From assembly GCA_002049455.2 (NCBI GenBank), contig KV918906.1, positions 1-64,000 on the forward strand: a DNA stretch of 64,000 bases, in the 5' to 3' direction. The DNA comes from Porphyra umbilicalis. Lineage: Eukaryota; Rhodophyta; Bangiophyceae; Bangiales; Bangiaceae. The notes under the pieces were generated by a model. That model was given only the letters and a program-made list of their open reading frames with translations. It was not told the DNA's origin and ran no database searches. The position numbers and the translations under genes were made by a program. Numbering within the stretch: the stretch's first letter is position 1; every line of letters starts with the position of its first letter. Below are positions 11,056-21,955 of the stretch, one piece after another.

Positions 11056-11901
11056 ATGCCCCGAGCGGCAAACACGATTTACGTGACCGAAAGTTTACTT
11101 GTGCTGGTCGAGGGCGTCAAGGCAACACTCCTGCCTTACCCTCGTATTCCCTCCACACATAATCTGTTCCCATCCAACCCTCAGAAAAAAAAAACTCAGA
11201 TGCCCTCAGAAGACCTTCAGGAACCCACCCCTCAGGGCCCATGGGGCCAGTTTTCGCGGAAGGCTGTCCAAGCTTTGGACTCCGTCTTTAGTCGAGGCGG
11301 TGAAAGGGTGCTGCGTGAAACCCTCGCGGCGCACCGGTGTCGAGCGAGCGGTGTCATGAAGGTCAGGACCCCAAGTCGTGTCGTAAGGCACCGAGGTGCA
11401 CGAACTGCACGACTCGAGCACGTGTTTTCGCTGTGTTTCCATTCTTCTTGGCTTTCTCGGCGCAACGAGCTTGATTGCGATGTAGTCCAACAAGCCCTGA
11501 AGATTTGTTTCGGGCCCACGCCCGCGCATCGAGTGCCTCTCTTGCTTCCGCGCCACCCAGGCGATCAGTGCACGCGACGACGGCTACGCCCTGTAGCCGG
11601 GTACTTGCGGCGACAAGGTGGTATCGCAGGAATCGGACTACTTCTGACGGAACAGGAAGCGCCTACGGGTGCCCCCCGTCATGTATTTGGTGCACTGCCG
11701 ACGTCCCTGTGCCTTTTCGGTGGCGATATAAAAAGCAAGCGTACTGGATGCGACACACATGCAGGCAAATATATTTGGCGTAGCAAAATAGAGTGCGAGT
11801 ATTTCATGCGCAGTGTCAGCCGCCCCAAAGGCGCCGCCCCCTCCCCCTCTACCAGGAGGTCGGTGCGACTGCGGCCACACGCAGAACGCTGGAAACATTG
11901 A
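11056..11901 (+). other. long open frame, coding status doubtful
   Basis: An 281-codon plus-strand frame begins with ATG at 11056. It has no recognised domain, an irregular composition rich in Arg, Pro and Ser, and no repeat or signal. The opposite strand is also open over part of it (11556-11206). I list it only because of its length; chance openness is as likely as coding. Confidence 0.2.
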
Positions 11902-13605
11902 AATGACGTGCATGCCGATGGCTTGGGCGGCCCAGCTTCCGCCATCCCGTCCGCGGGCAGCTGTGACAATGTCGTTTATCCACTGCTTGCATGCGCCCAA
12001 CAGTCGCGATATGAGAATAGACCGTGCACAGGTGGCCGACAGCATGGAGGTGGCTGGATCTTCTAGCGTACTATATCGGTCCGCGACTCATGCTGCCTCG
12101 CGCTTGCGTCGTAGATTGCAAAGTTTTGCCTGCGGCGCCAATATGGTGTTGTTCGGCATGCTGTTTGTTGCGTGCCAGCGCGGCCTCGGGCGGCATTGCC
12201 CCGCAAAGAGGTGGCAGCGCCATCCTAGCGGGAGAAATCGCTTCTTCTGACACGGAGGAGCTCAACCAGGTGACGTTTCGAGACTTCGGGCAAACCTCAT
12301 TCAGCGTTAGAAGCCTGTGCATGTCTTGAACCTCTTGCTTCTTGAATACTGCCAAGTGGGTTTTACGTACTCAGTGACAGCAGAGTGCATCTGGTGCCCG
12401 TCTATCAAAGGCATATGCAGCAGGTGGCAAAGGGCACGTGCTCCATGTCAAACTAAAATTTGCTTGCAGCTTCGTTATGCGCCATAAATGAACCTCAGTA
12501 CTCTTTCAAAATAACGTATCCAGAATCAGGTTAGCAACGACACTGCTGTCTAACCATCATGGCACTCATGAGAAACAGTTGCGCTGCGCAAGAAGCGCTC
12601 GGCGTGCACAACACACATGCGAGCACGAAAGGCAAGTGTGCTGGAATGACGGCTAGTGACGTACCAGGGCGATAGCTGCATAGACTATCGTTGACCTCCA
12701 GCAGTTTCTCGTCCCTAGGTATGTAAACGTGCATCGTCCACGTGCTGACACCATACAGTCTAGGTGTGCTGCTCGCAGGCAGTTTTCCGTGAGGGTGTCT
12801 CGAAGGCCAGTTAGTTACTCGCAACAATCTTTTTCACCGCTGCCTTTAGTGCTCTGATGACCAGCACGGGCGGCGTGGCAGTCTCCGAGACTACGAAGCC
12901 CATGACTGGCAGCCACGAGCAACAAAACGAAGGGCAACGTGAAAGTCGAAGAGGAAGAACCGGCGTCGCTCTACATGTACCCACGAAGCGGAGTTGAGTG
13001 GTTAGCGTACAGGCAATGCCTGTCCTCGGTACTGACAGACAAGCAGTCATGCACGAATCGCTCCTGGCACGGTAGCAGGTTGCCAGTACCCCTGTGTACA
13101 AGTGCAGAGCGTGGGAGGAGGCTAAAAGCGACAGAAATGTGCACACGCTGGGGGGGTGGCAGCGCCACAGTCGCAGTCCCATTCGGAGTCCCCTTAAGTG
13201 TGTACGACCGCACATCGACATACGTACCACTCAAACACAATGTACAACGCAAGGAATGCGCCAGATCCTCCTTTTTCCTACACGTTGACCGATGCCGGCA
13301 TGCGCCAGCAGGCCTTGCGAATGAGGCATAGCAACGAGGAGAGGGAGGGGTGCAAACGTGTAGTCACGCTCGAACGCCACAGGCGCGCAATAGGCGACGA
13401 CAAACGTGCATCGGCGCATCTCCTTTTCAAACACCTGGTTGCCGGTCATAGGAGCATGGCGGCGGCGGAGGTCATTCTTTCGCTTCGGAAGTGTCTCCAT
13501 CTCCTTGACGGGCGGAAAATTGACAATTGGCTGCGCCGTGCCGGCCTTTCGGGTTATAGCTGCTGCGGCAGACGGTTACCTTTCAATTCTTGGGCACGGG
13601 TACCA
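11902..13605. other. unassigned intergenic DNA
   Basis: No protein family, terminal repeat or tandem repeat is resolved on either strand. Confidence 0.4.
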
Positions 13606-14520
13606 ACATCCAACCGCGCTCATCTTTACTCAGCTCTCTGGTAAGTAGCGCCACATCGTCGTCGCTCTCAAAGGAGCTCGACATCGGAGGCGCTGAGCTA
13701 GCAGCACAGCTCAGCGCCGCCACCGCTGGGGCGGAAGCCACAGCGACAGCAGTTGCCCCTCACGACGCGGAGGGCGGCACAACCTTATTCATCGCGGCGT
13801 CGGCCGACTTTCTGATCTTGCGCTGGTGCTCAGGCGACACCCTATTCGGCAAGGCGGGCGACGTGGGCTCAGCCGCCGCGGCAGCGAGCGAGATCGTCAT
13901 GTCGCTTTGCCGCGGCCTCTCAAGCAAAGTCGCACGCGACGGGGTGAGCAACGGTGTCTTGGCGGCCGCGGAGGCGGCCGACTGGGTGGCCTTCGTCCGG
14001 AGCTCGGGCGAGGCACGATCCAAAACGGCGGGCGCCGTGGGCTTCGTCGCCGCAGCGGCGAGCGAAAGCGTCTTCTCGCTTGGCCTCGGCCGCTAGGGCG
14101 ACATTGCGCTCGACGAGGCCAGAACAGGTACCTTGACCGCCCCGTATGGGGCCGATTCGGTTGGCTTGGTCAAGTGCTTGGGCGCGGTATGATCCGACAC
14201 AACAAGTCCCTGGGAATTGCCACCGCTACGGCGGGCGAGATCGCCTTTGTTGGTGACGGCCGCGGGGGCGACGCCACGCGCGACGGGGCGAGCAACGGTG
14301 CCTCAGCGGCCGCGGTGGCGGCCGACTTGATCATTTTGTTCTTGTCCTTAGGCGAGGCCCAATCCGACAGAGCGGGTGCCTTCGGCGTGGCCACCACGAG
14401 TACGCGCAAAATAATCATCTCGCTCTGGCGCGGCAGCTCCGGTGACGCCACGTGCGACAGGGCGGGTAACGATGCCTTGTTTTCGTCTCCACGGCTTCAA
14501 TTGGCTTCGGAACGCACTGT
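13606..14520 (-). repeat. Ala/Ser/Pro/Lys-rich repetitive region
   Basis: Two related blocks about 344 bp apart share a GACGGGG-GAGCAACGGTG then GCGGCCGCGG word (near 13938 and 14282). Read on minus, both blocks give similar low-complexity peptides: APLLAPSRVASPPRPSPTK (14451-14170) and TPLLTPSRATLLERPRQSD (14023-13760). They could be exons of a repeat protein or a disordered tail, but the frames are not continuous and plus-strand frames are open as well. Confidence 0.35.
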
Positions 14521-14700
14521 GCCAATGTGCGAACATTTGTTCACTAAGTGTGAGTCTTCCCAAGTGCCTCATTGTTTTGTGCGCGTGCCTACTGCGATGC
14601 ATGATTAAAAGATTCAGATACTGGTTGTTGAGCGACTGCGGACAATTGCTGATCGGGAAATTTTCTTTGCCCACCGGACCGGCGCTTTCGCTTCCTCTCT

Positions 14701-14961
14701 GTGTCGTTCTTGCTTCATCAGCACGACTTTTGGGGGATGGTGCGACACAACTTCTCCGAGTACGTACTGCAGATCGGGCGCTCCGTGCAGGACAGGGAAG
14801 AGGGGCTCCGTATTCATTTCGTCAACGAGACAGAAAACTTCCAGGTAATACACATTATCGAGGACTTCGTGATTCCGTCAGGCGCTGCGACGGACATTCT
14901 CATTCGTGTGATTGAGTCAACAGCGCCTGGCGGACGGTCGTCATTTTCCCGCCGCGCGTAA
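14701..14961 (+). other. small open frame, 86 codons, unidentified
   Basis: The translation is less biased than its neighbours and looks protein-like (MVRHNFSEYVLQIGRSVQ, then FVNETENFQVIHIIEDFVI), with alternating hydrophobic residues that could form strands. The start ATG at 14701 is uncertain. No family is recognised and no neighbour supports a function. Confidence 0.25.
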
Positions 14962-15829
14962 TTGAGCGAGTTTGACCTTCGTCCCCTGCAGAGTGTCGTG
15001 CTGCTCACGCTGTTTGTCGTGGTGGGGTAGACTTCGCCAGGAAGCCCGCTCTGGACTGGTTTTTCGTCTCCATTGGCGAGTCTGGCGATGCTGGCGTCGT
15101 TCAGCTTGTTTTCGTGCTGGCCCGTACTTCGTGGCAGCGGCATCAGTGCCCGCTCTTCCAAGTGCCGCGGATGCCCAGGCGCAAGATCTCGGTGATGTCT
15201 GCGTCACATGCGGGTCAGCTCCCTCCCTGAGCGTCACTTTCGTCGGTCCTGTGGCCGTACATGTCGCCATGCAAGATCTCGCGTCTGCGTGACTGTTCGC
15301 AGTCGACAGCGCGCAGCGCTATTGTCCATCATCCAGCTCGCTAGGACGGTAGACGTCAACGTCGGCAGGGCGGGGACAAGAGCTGCACGCATTTCTTGGT
15401 ACGATCTCATGAACACAATTGCAGCGTTGGACGCTGCAGATCTGTTCTTCAGTCAGATCAGATGTGTGCTTTTGCGTCTTTGTGCGCTCTTTGGAAGCCC
15501 GGCAGAGCAAGGGATGGCGCTGGACGAGTGCCACTACTCTCAATGTTTTTCTGGAAAGACTTTGCTCCGGGACTCTCACCCCACAGAAACCTTCCGTCTG
15601 AGGCGCCATCACGATAGTAGATGAGATCGATTCGAGTGCTGTCTTCGCCACCTTATACTGCTCTGTTCTGTCTGGCTTTGTTTTAGTGTTGCCCACCAGT
15701 CTGTCGTTGTCTTTCATTTTGGAGTAGTGTGTGCCTTCCAGCGCCTTGTGCGCGCGTGTTCGTGCGTCTCTTTGACGTCGCGCGATTTAATACTCTCCGA
15801 GAGCGGGTCCTTTCAGGAGAAAACTTTTA
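14962..15829. other. unassigned intergenic DNA
   Basis: No gene or element is resolved before the MITE at 15830. Confidence 0.4.
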
Positions 15830-16228
15830 TTGCTGACCTCCAAATTTTGATCTGGGGGACAGAGACAGAGCCTGACTGTGGATGAAAGCAGTCTGTTGGT
15901 CTAAAACGACAGAAAAAAGGAATCAAAGACAATAGAAAGCCCGCATTTGGTGCCCGGACCTTGCATCCAGCAGAACTTACTGTCTACTGCCGCTTGATCC
16001 GCTTTTCTCGGCACGGAGCAAGCTGCCTACGTGAGATATTGGGATTTTATTCTGTCTCCTGGCCACAAGTGCAGAAAAGAACAGAAGCCGATGTTGATTT
16101 CCAGCCTGTAGGGGCACATGTAAGCAATCAGGAGCACCAAGTCAGTATCAGGAGCACATCCGGTTGGTGGAGAGACTCGGTCCGTCAGTCAGTGTCTGTC
16201 CACCAGGACAAAATTCGGGGACCAGCAA
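15830..16228. mobile_element. TTGCTGATCC MITE, copy A
   Basis: A 399-bp element. Left end TTGCTGACCTCCAAATTTTG, right end inverted CAAAATTCGGGGACCAGCAA, with TA at 15828-15829 and 16229-16230. Copies B (39665-40064) and C (40720-41118) have nearly the same length and interior, including the words GACAGAGAC near the ends. No coding capacity. TA duplications point to Tc1/mariner/pogo-type mobilisation. Confidence 0.85.
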
Positions 16229-16358
16229 TACAAAGGGCAGGCTTACCGTGGCTCCAAACGACGACCAGCGTTGCCCACCTAGCCAGCACCCGCAAAGAGA
16301 AGAAAGTCAGACTTCCGAGTCATCAAACATGAAGACCCACTCATCGCTGCAGACCCTG

Positions 16359-16645
16359 TGCTAAGAGCATTCCCACCAATGTCGGGCCAACGCCATATTG
16401 GGCACACGTTGCAGAAACGTGTCTCAAATTCGCCGTTGGCCAGTTCTCGGGGCGGGTAACAATGTCGAACGTGCACGCGGCGTTGCCAACGGAGGTCAAG
16501 CGAGTTAAAACGCGAATGTACTTGCGTCCGATTCGGGGTCGGAGCCGTTGGCCCCAGGGCCAACAAGTTGCCAACGGAGCCTCCGTTGGCAACTCGTTGG
16601 CCCTGGGGCCAACGGGTTCTGTGCTCTGATTGGTCCATCGCGGTT
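16359..16645. repeat. GTTGGCC-rich dispersed repeat with internal palindrome
   Basis: It begins with CTAAGAGCATTCCCACCAAT and GTCGGGCCAACG, which recurs inverted at about 21185-21215. Inside, 16545-16615 is an almost perfect inverted repeat of about 33-bp arms made of CCGTTGGCCCCAGGGCCAAC and GTTGCCAACGGAG. Only one end is defined, so I call it a repeat rather than a bounded transposon. Confidence 0.6.
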
Positions 16646-17214
16646 TCACGGGGTTAAATGAGTGACAAGTGGCAGTTCATATTGTCCTCAGATTGCCGAA
16701 TTTATCATATTTTTGTTTCGACAGTCACCCACGGATGGAATATTGTACCTCTCGGAACTGGACGGCCGCGTGCCATCTCGGCCCCAGAGCCCGGATCGTT
16801 GAAGTGTGTCACGTATCTCTCGTGCGGTGGCGTGGGGCCGAACGCGCTTGCGGGCCTGTCGGACACGCGGCGCCATCGCACCGACACTGGTAAAATCAAC
16901 TGGATCGGAGCGCTCGTGCGGGCACACGAGGCGGGGCCGGGCCACGGTCCCGCGCCCGGTCACCAAATGGCCGCACCTGCGGCCACGTAGTGAACTGAGC
17001 AGAACACTCCACCCATGACAGCACCCCAGGGCGCCCCTGACAACCGCCACATCCCCACAGCCACCCGCAGCCCACACAACAGACGCCTGGGCGGCCACAA
17101 ATAACGCCCTCTCTACCACCCACCGCCGCGTCCCGCGCGCGCGCGTACTGCCCCCCTGCCTACACCACCCGCGCGCACCGGCACCCCAGCCGCCGCCCCC
17201 ACGTCGCCGCCGCC
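16646..17214. other. unassigned flank of GC-rich island
   Basis: GC content rises sharply from about 16960. No gene is recognised. Confidence 0.35.
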
Positions 17215-17600
17215 CCCGCCGATCGTTGCCGCCACCCCCGCCCCCGCCACCGACCGCCGCTGCCACCCACGCTACCGTCCCCGTCGTGGCCGTCCGCCCC
17301 CCCCGGCCCCGGCGATCGCCGCCGCCCACCGCACCGGCCGCTTTCGCCGCCGCCCCCGCCGACCGTTGCCGCCACCCGCGCCCACGCCTTCGACCGCCAC
17401 CGCCATCCGCGCCCCCGTCCCCGTCGTCGCCGTCCGCCCCCCCCGCCTCCGCCGATCGCCGCCGCCGCCCGCACTGGTCACATTCGCCAGCGCCCCCGAC
17501 GACCGTCGCCGCCACCCGCGCCCCCGTCCCCGTCGTCGCCGTGAGTCTCCCTGCCGCCACCGACCGCCGCCGCCGCCAGCGCCCGCCGGAACCACCGTCC
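17215..17600. repeat. GC-rich minisatellite, about 126-bp period
   Basis: Roughly three units share GCCGCCACCCGCGCCC, GTCCCCGTCGTCGCCGTC and GATCGCCGCCGCC. Plus frames read as Pro/Arg-rich and minus frames as Gly/Asp/Arg-rich low complexity. Coding is not supported. Confidence 0.6.
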
Positions 17601-18178
17601 TCGCGGCCGACAGCGGCCCTCGCCGCCCGCCGTCGCCGCACGGACCCCCGTCCCCACCATCACCGTGCGGCCCACACGCCGTCGCCGGCGCCGCCGTCGC
17701 CAGCCCCGCCGCCGCCCACGCCGACCTGCAACCCCGTCTTCCGCCGCCCACGCCGTCGTCGCCCCCGCCTCCGGCCCCGTCCAACGCAACGAGCGCAGCG
17801 AACCCCACCCCCGGCCGGGCGGACCACCGCCAACGACGTCGGTCGCCACCGCCAACCACTGACCGAGGTCGCCACGGACCCCCCCCGCCGCCACAGCCGC
17901 CGCTATGCCACTGCGGCCACCGCTGTCGCCGCTGCCGCCGCAGCCGCCGCCATCCCCCCCAGCCGCCGCCGCCGACCACCTCCGCCGCAGTCGCCACCCC
18001 CGCCGCCGCTGTCGCCGCCGCCGCTCCCCCCCTTCGCCTCATCCGGCGACCTCCGGCGCCGCCGACGGCGACCCCGTTGCCGTCGCTCCTCCCCCGAGCC
18101 GCCGTCACTGTTAAACGCCGACAGCATCGCTGCCGCCGTCGCCGCCGCCGACCGCGTTGCCGCCGCCCGGCACCCCCG

Positions 18179-19681
18179 TCACCCGCGCCAACCGCCGACC
18201 GCGTCCCAGCCGCCCCGCACCCCCATGACATCCTGCGAGCGCCGCTGCCGCCGCCGCGCCGCCGGAACCCGCTGTCGACGCTGCCGTGGCCGCCCCGTGC
18301 CGCAAGGCGGTGGCGAGGTAGGGCGGCTGGGCGGCGGCGCGGCGAGGCGCGACGCCGCCGCCGCCACGTCGGCGGCGGCGGCGCCGCCCCCGCCTCCGCC
18401 GCCCCCACCGCCGGGCGGCGGCGGGGGGAACATCAAGCCGACCAACACGCCGGCCGTCGCCGCAAACGAGTCGACGCCGACCGCCGCCGTGGGGCCGTCG
18501 CTGCGGCAGGCGGTGGCCGCCGCGGCGGGGGGCATGGCGGGCTCATTGGCGGCGGCCGCGGTGGCCGCGTCGCCACCGTCCCCTGGTCGGGCGGCCACCT
18601 CCCACGCGTACGGGGCTGCCCGCCCCCCCACCACGGCGAGGTGCGCGGTGACAAGGTGCGGAACGCGGGCGCTCGCCGCCCCCCCCCCCCCCGCCCCCCC
18701 CCCGAGCTGTGCGCGCCACACCACGCTGGGGAGGTTCGCCGCCGCCCGCCCGCCACGGCCGAGGCCGACGGCGCCCGCGTGGCGCAGCGCCGCCGCCACC
18801 ATGGCGGCGCCGCCGCCCAGAGCGCCGACGCCGCGAACCGCCACAAGGACGCCCAGGAAGGCTAAGGCGCCCACGAAGCCGCGGTCCGGGACGGCGACCA
18901 GGGCAGCGGTCAGCGGCGCCACCCAGTCGCCCCCGTCTCCGCCGTCGCCGCCGACGCCGCCGCCGGCACGACCGCCACCGCCGTCGGCCTCGCCGCTGCC
19001 GCCATTGCCACCACCACCACCGGCCGCCGCGCCCGCCGCCGCCGCATCCGCGTCGAGCAGCGCGGCGATGAGGGCGGAGGTCAGCCGTTCCGTCGCCGCC
19101 ACCGACGCGTCATCGGCGCCCGAGCCCGCCGCCGCCAGCGCGCGGCGCACGACCAGCTGCCGCACCCTTGCCGCCGTCAATGGGGACAGTGGCGCGCCGG
19201 GGCGCCGCACCGCCGCCAGCACCGCCTCGGCGGCGACCAGCCGCGCGTGGCCGTCAGGGAGGGGGAGGTCCACCGCCATGCGTGGGGGGGGCGGGGGGGG
19301 GGGAGGGGCTGCCGCAGACGCCGCCGCGTCCGCCCTACTGGCGGCGGTGGCGGAAGCGGCGATGGCGCCGCCACAGCCCCCACCGTCGTCTGTTGCCCGC
19401 GGCCCCAAAGCTTCCGCCGCCGTCCTCCGCAGGCCCATCACCCCCGCCGCCGTCCTTCGTACCCCCGTTATCTGCAAAGGGCGCCCGTGCTGCGTCCACC
19501 GCTGCCGTCGCCCGGCGCACCCACTATCCCCACCGACCTGTCCCACCAAACCCGCCGCCAGCGCCGCCTTCCGCGGCCGCCCCCGCCCTCCCCACGGCTG
19601 CTCCATCCAGTTTCCGACTCTGTGAAGTGGCTGCCGCTGTAGCATCTTGCGAGTCATTGTAAGGTGGCAGCCCAACGGCAA
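18179..19681 (-). CDS. uncharacterised Ala/Gly-rich protein, probable exon
   Basis: The minus frame is open for 500 codons, and over 19280-18440 nearly every third codon position is G or C, as expected for true exons here. A natural start may be the ATG near 19278 (MAVDLPLPDGHARLV), because the part upstream contains a Pro run from a G tract. From that start, residues about 1-65 look like mixed helices (VAAEAVLAAVRR, ERLTSALIAALLDAD), followed by a Gly-rich linker. Then comes a hydrophobic stretch, GFVGALAFLGVLVAVRGVGA, and a second hydrophobic patch, SFAATAGVLVGLMFP, before a Gly run. I recognise no family. The opposite plus frame (17226-19625) is longer but low in complexity. It could also be part of a multi-exon gene. 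Confidence 0.4.
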   Translation of the reverse strand: MPLGCHLTMTRKMLQRQPLHRVGNWMEQPWGGRGRPRKAALAAGLVGQVGGDSGCAGRRQRWTQHGRPLQITGVRRTAAGVMGLRRTAAEALGPRATDDGGGCGGAIAASATAASRADAAASAAAPPPPPPPPRMAVDLPLPDGHARLVAAEAVLAAVRRPGAPLSPLTAARVRQLVVRRALAAAGSGADDASVAATERLTSALIAALLDADAAAAGAAAGGGGGNGGSGEADGGGGRAGGGVGGDGGDGGDWVAPLTAALVAVPDRGFVGALAFLGVLVAVRGVGALGGGAAMVAAALRHAGAVGLGRGGRAAANLPSVVWRAQLGGGAGGGGAASARVPHLVTAHLAVVGGRAAPYAWEVAARPGDGGDAATAAAANEPAMPPAAAATACRSDGPTAAVGVDSFAATAGVLVGLMFPPPPPGGGGGGGGGGAAAADVAAAASRLAAPPPSRPTSPPPCGTGRPRQRRQRVPAARRRQRRSQDVMGVRGGWDAVGGWRG

Positions 19682-20829
19682 TTATGGTATTTTGAAAATC
19701 CCGTCACACAGCTCGAGCTTGTGCGGTTGAGTTGCCCGCTGTAGCACAATTTCTGAAACAAACAATAATTGTTGCGCCAGAACAGCTGTCTTGGCCAATG
19801 ATATGGCCGGGAACCGGCAGAGGACCACTCAAACAATGTTCTGCTCTGGTTATTTTGCTATCAAGGTCTGCAAGGTTTCATGCAACAGCAATACCCAACA
19901 CAGCAAGTGCGCTAGAGCGAGAGTTGTAGCACGAAGTAGACAAGGCCGGCGGCGACCGAGAAGTGCGTGCTGGTGGCCGCCGTGAGCTGAAGTGGTAATG
20001 TCGCCAAGAGTCACCACGCCAGCGTGCCTCTGGTCGCGTTCGCTAGAGGTTGCCACAGCCCGGTGCTGTCCACCGTGCGCAGGGGTCCGCCGCTCCCTGT
20101 CTGGAGCTCTGGGCGGTGCCCCGGCCTCCGCGTCAGTTCTGCGTTGCTTCTGAGAGGGTGAGAAACCTGAGGGGAGGGTCGCGCAGGCCGGGTCGGCGGG
20201 CGGCGCAGGCAGGCTAGGGGGGAAGGTGCGCGCATCGCTGGCTGGTGAGCGCGCATTGCTGCTGCAGCTTGTTGGGGGTACTCGGGTGGACGTGGGGGCA
20301 TGGTTAAAAGGTTTCGGGGTGGGTCGGGGGTGGGGGGCGGGGTGTGGGGTAGTGGCGTTCTTGGAAGTGCGGCCGAGGTTGGGCTGGTCGTGGGACTGTG
20401 AATGCCTGCTTTAATGTTCATGCCTTGAGGAGCCAGAGCACGGTTCTGCAGTCAGCCTGCCTTCCAAGCTGTCAACGGTTCCACGCTCACAACTGCCTTC
20501 AGTGCTCTCAGTGGCATGGGCCTGCCCCTCAAGTGTACAAACACGCACTCAGAATTGCGTAGATGTCGGTCACTGCCCTCTATTGACCCGTTCTGGCACA
20601 GCCTTGGGCTTTTTGGGGACCGCACGGCCCTGAGTCTGGGCGTGCCAGCTCCTTTGAAGCCGCCCTTGTCAGCGTAAGGTGGGATGCATACAGTAGAGAG
20701 GGTCGCGTAAATGGATCTTGGGCCACTCGTTTGCACAACCGGCAGCCCGCGATGGCTGCACGTGACCGTTCGACCGGCATGACTCAGCCTCGAAGTCCTT
20801 GCACAACCTGAGGGGGTGCAACCGCAACA
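19682..20829. other. unassigned intergenic DNA
   Basis: No recognised gene. A minus frame at 20421-20011 is Pro-rich in its first two thirds and unidentified. Confidence 0.4.
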
Positions 20830-21215
20830 CACGTCACGCACTCGTGCGGATTCGATCCATATTGGTACCGAAAGGCATACACGTGTCTCGCTAGATTGCC
20901 TTGATTTGGGCGGTTCGGGCTCCGTTCACACGCTTTCCGTGACATGTTCGGCACGTATTCGACGGACGCCTCTTCATTTCGATACTGGCGACGACGCTGA
21001 TACGTGTCCTCCGTTGGCAACCACGCAGTGCGGCCAACAACGTCGAGGCCAACGGCGCTCAGATCTTCGAAAGGTAGCCCACTCTGTTTCACCCATTACA
21101 TTGCCCGTTGGCAACGCGTTGGCCCGTTGGCAACTGACCACTCGCAGGGCCACACGTAGCGGTTTCATTTCACCGTTTCAGACCGTTGGCCCGACATTGC
21201 TGGGAATGCTCTAAG
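20830..21215. repeat. GTTGGCC-rich dispersed repeat, inverted copy
   Basis: The right end (about 21185-21215) is the reverse complement of the left end of the repeat at 16359. Several GTTGGCAAC and GTTGGCC words occur between 21010 and 21190, as in the other copy. The left boundary is not defined. Confidence 0.5.
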
Positions 21216-21955
21216 GTACACATGCACAGCGCAGAAGCCGATATGGAACCTCCGATTACACAGGGACCACACAAAGCACTGCGCTCGAAATTGACAACCA
21301 GCATTTGCGGAGCCAATATGCAGCCAAAAGCATCTTCGGCTGTGCAGGACCGGCAGACCTGACGATACCGAAAGCAACAGCAACTAAAGCAGAAGTGGTG
21401 TACACAAAGTATGCAGTACAGCGAAGCAGATCGAGAAGCCCGGGAACTGGAAGGGAATCGGGGGTCAATACTATGTATCAAGAAGAAAAGAAACGGTGGA
21501 GCCGTGAAGCAATTATCGGAGCCGGAAGAAGTTATAGGGATCCGTCACAATGGTGGGGGGGGGGACATACATGCTGGAAAGGTCATCAATGGTGAGGGGA
21601 TCAGAATTGGGTGGTGGCGGCAGGAATGGCGCGGGTGGGCAACGTTTCAATGAGGCGGGGCGCCATGCGGAACGGAGACAACACTGACAGCCAGCGGAAA
21701 CCCCGTCTTGACGGTAGCCACGCTGTCAAATCGCTTTCTTCGGACGTCGTCGACTTCGCCACTTTCGTGACGCGTACGACGCGTGTGCGCAAAGACATCG
21801 GCGTTAAAAAGGCGATCTGCCGCCTGCGCGGGGACGAGTTGCTCTGGAGCACCAAAATCGTTACGTTGCCAGTCGATGTGTGAAAGGACGTGGAGCACAC
21901 GTTTTATAGATGCAAGGCTACATGAAGGGTTGTTTTCTACAACGACGCGACGGCT
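21216..21955. other. unassigned DNA upstream of pogo pseudogene
   Basis: No confident domain. The stretch nearest 21956 may carry the decayed N-terminal helix-turn-helix of the following transposase, but I cannot place it. Confidence 0.35.

Noticed and set aside
17226..19625. 799-codon plus-strand Pro/Ala-rich frame, the longest in the window
   Set aside because: It is low complexity across a GC-rich minisatellite and opposes a minus frame with better coding character; open frames of this length are expected at such GC content.
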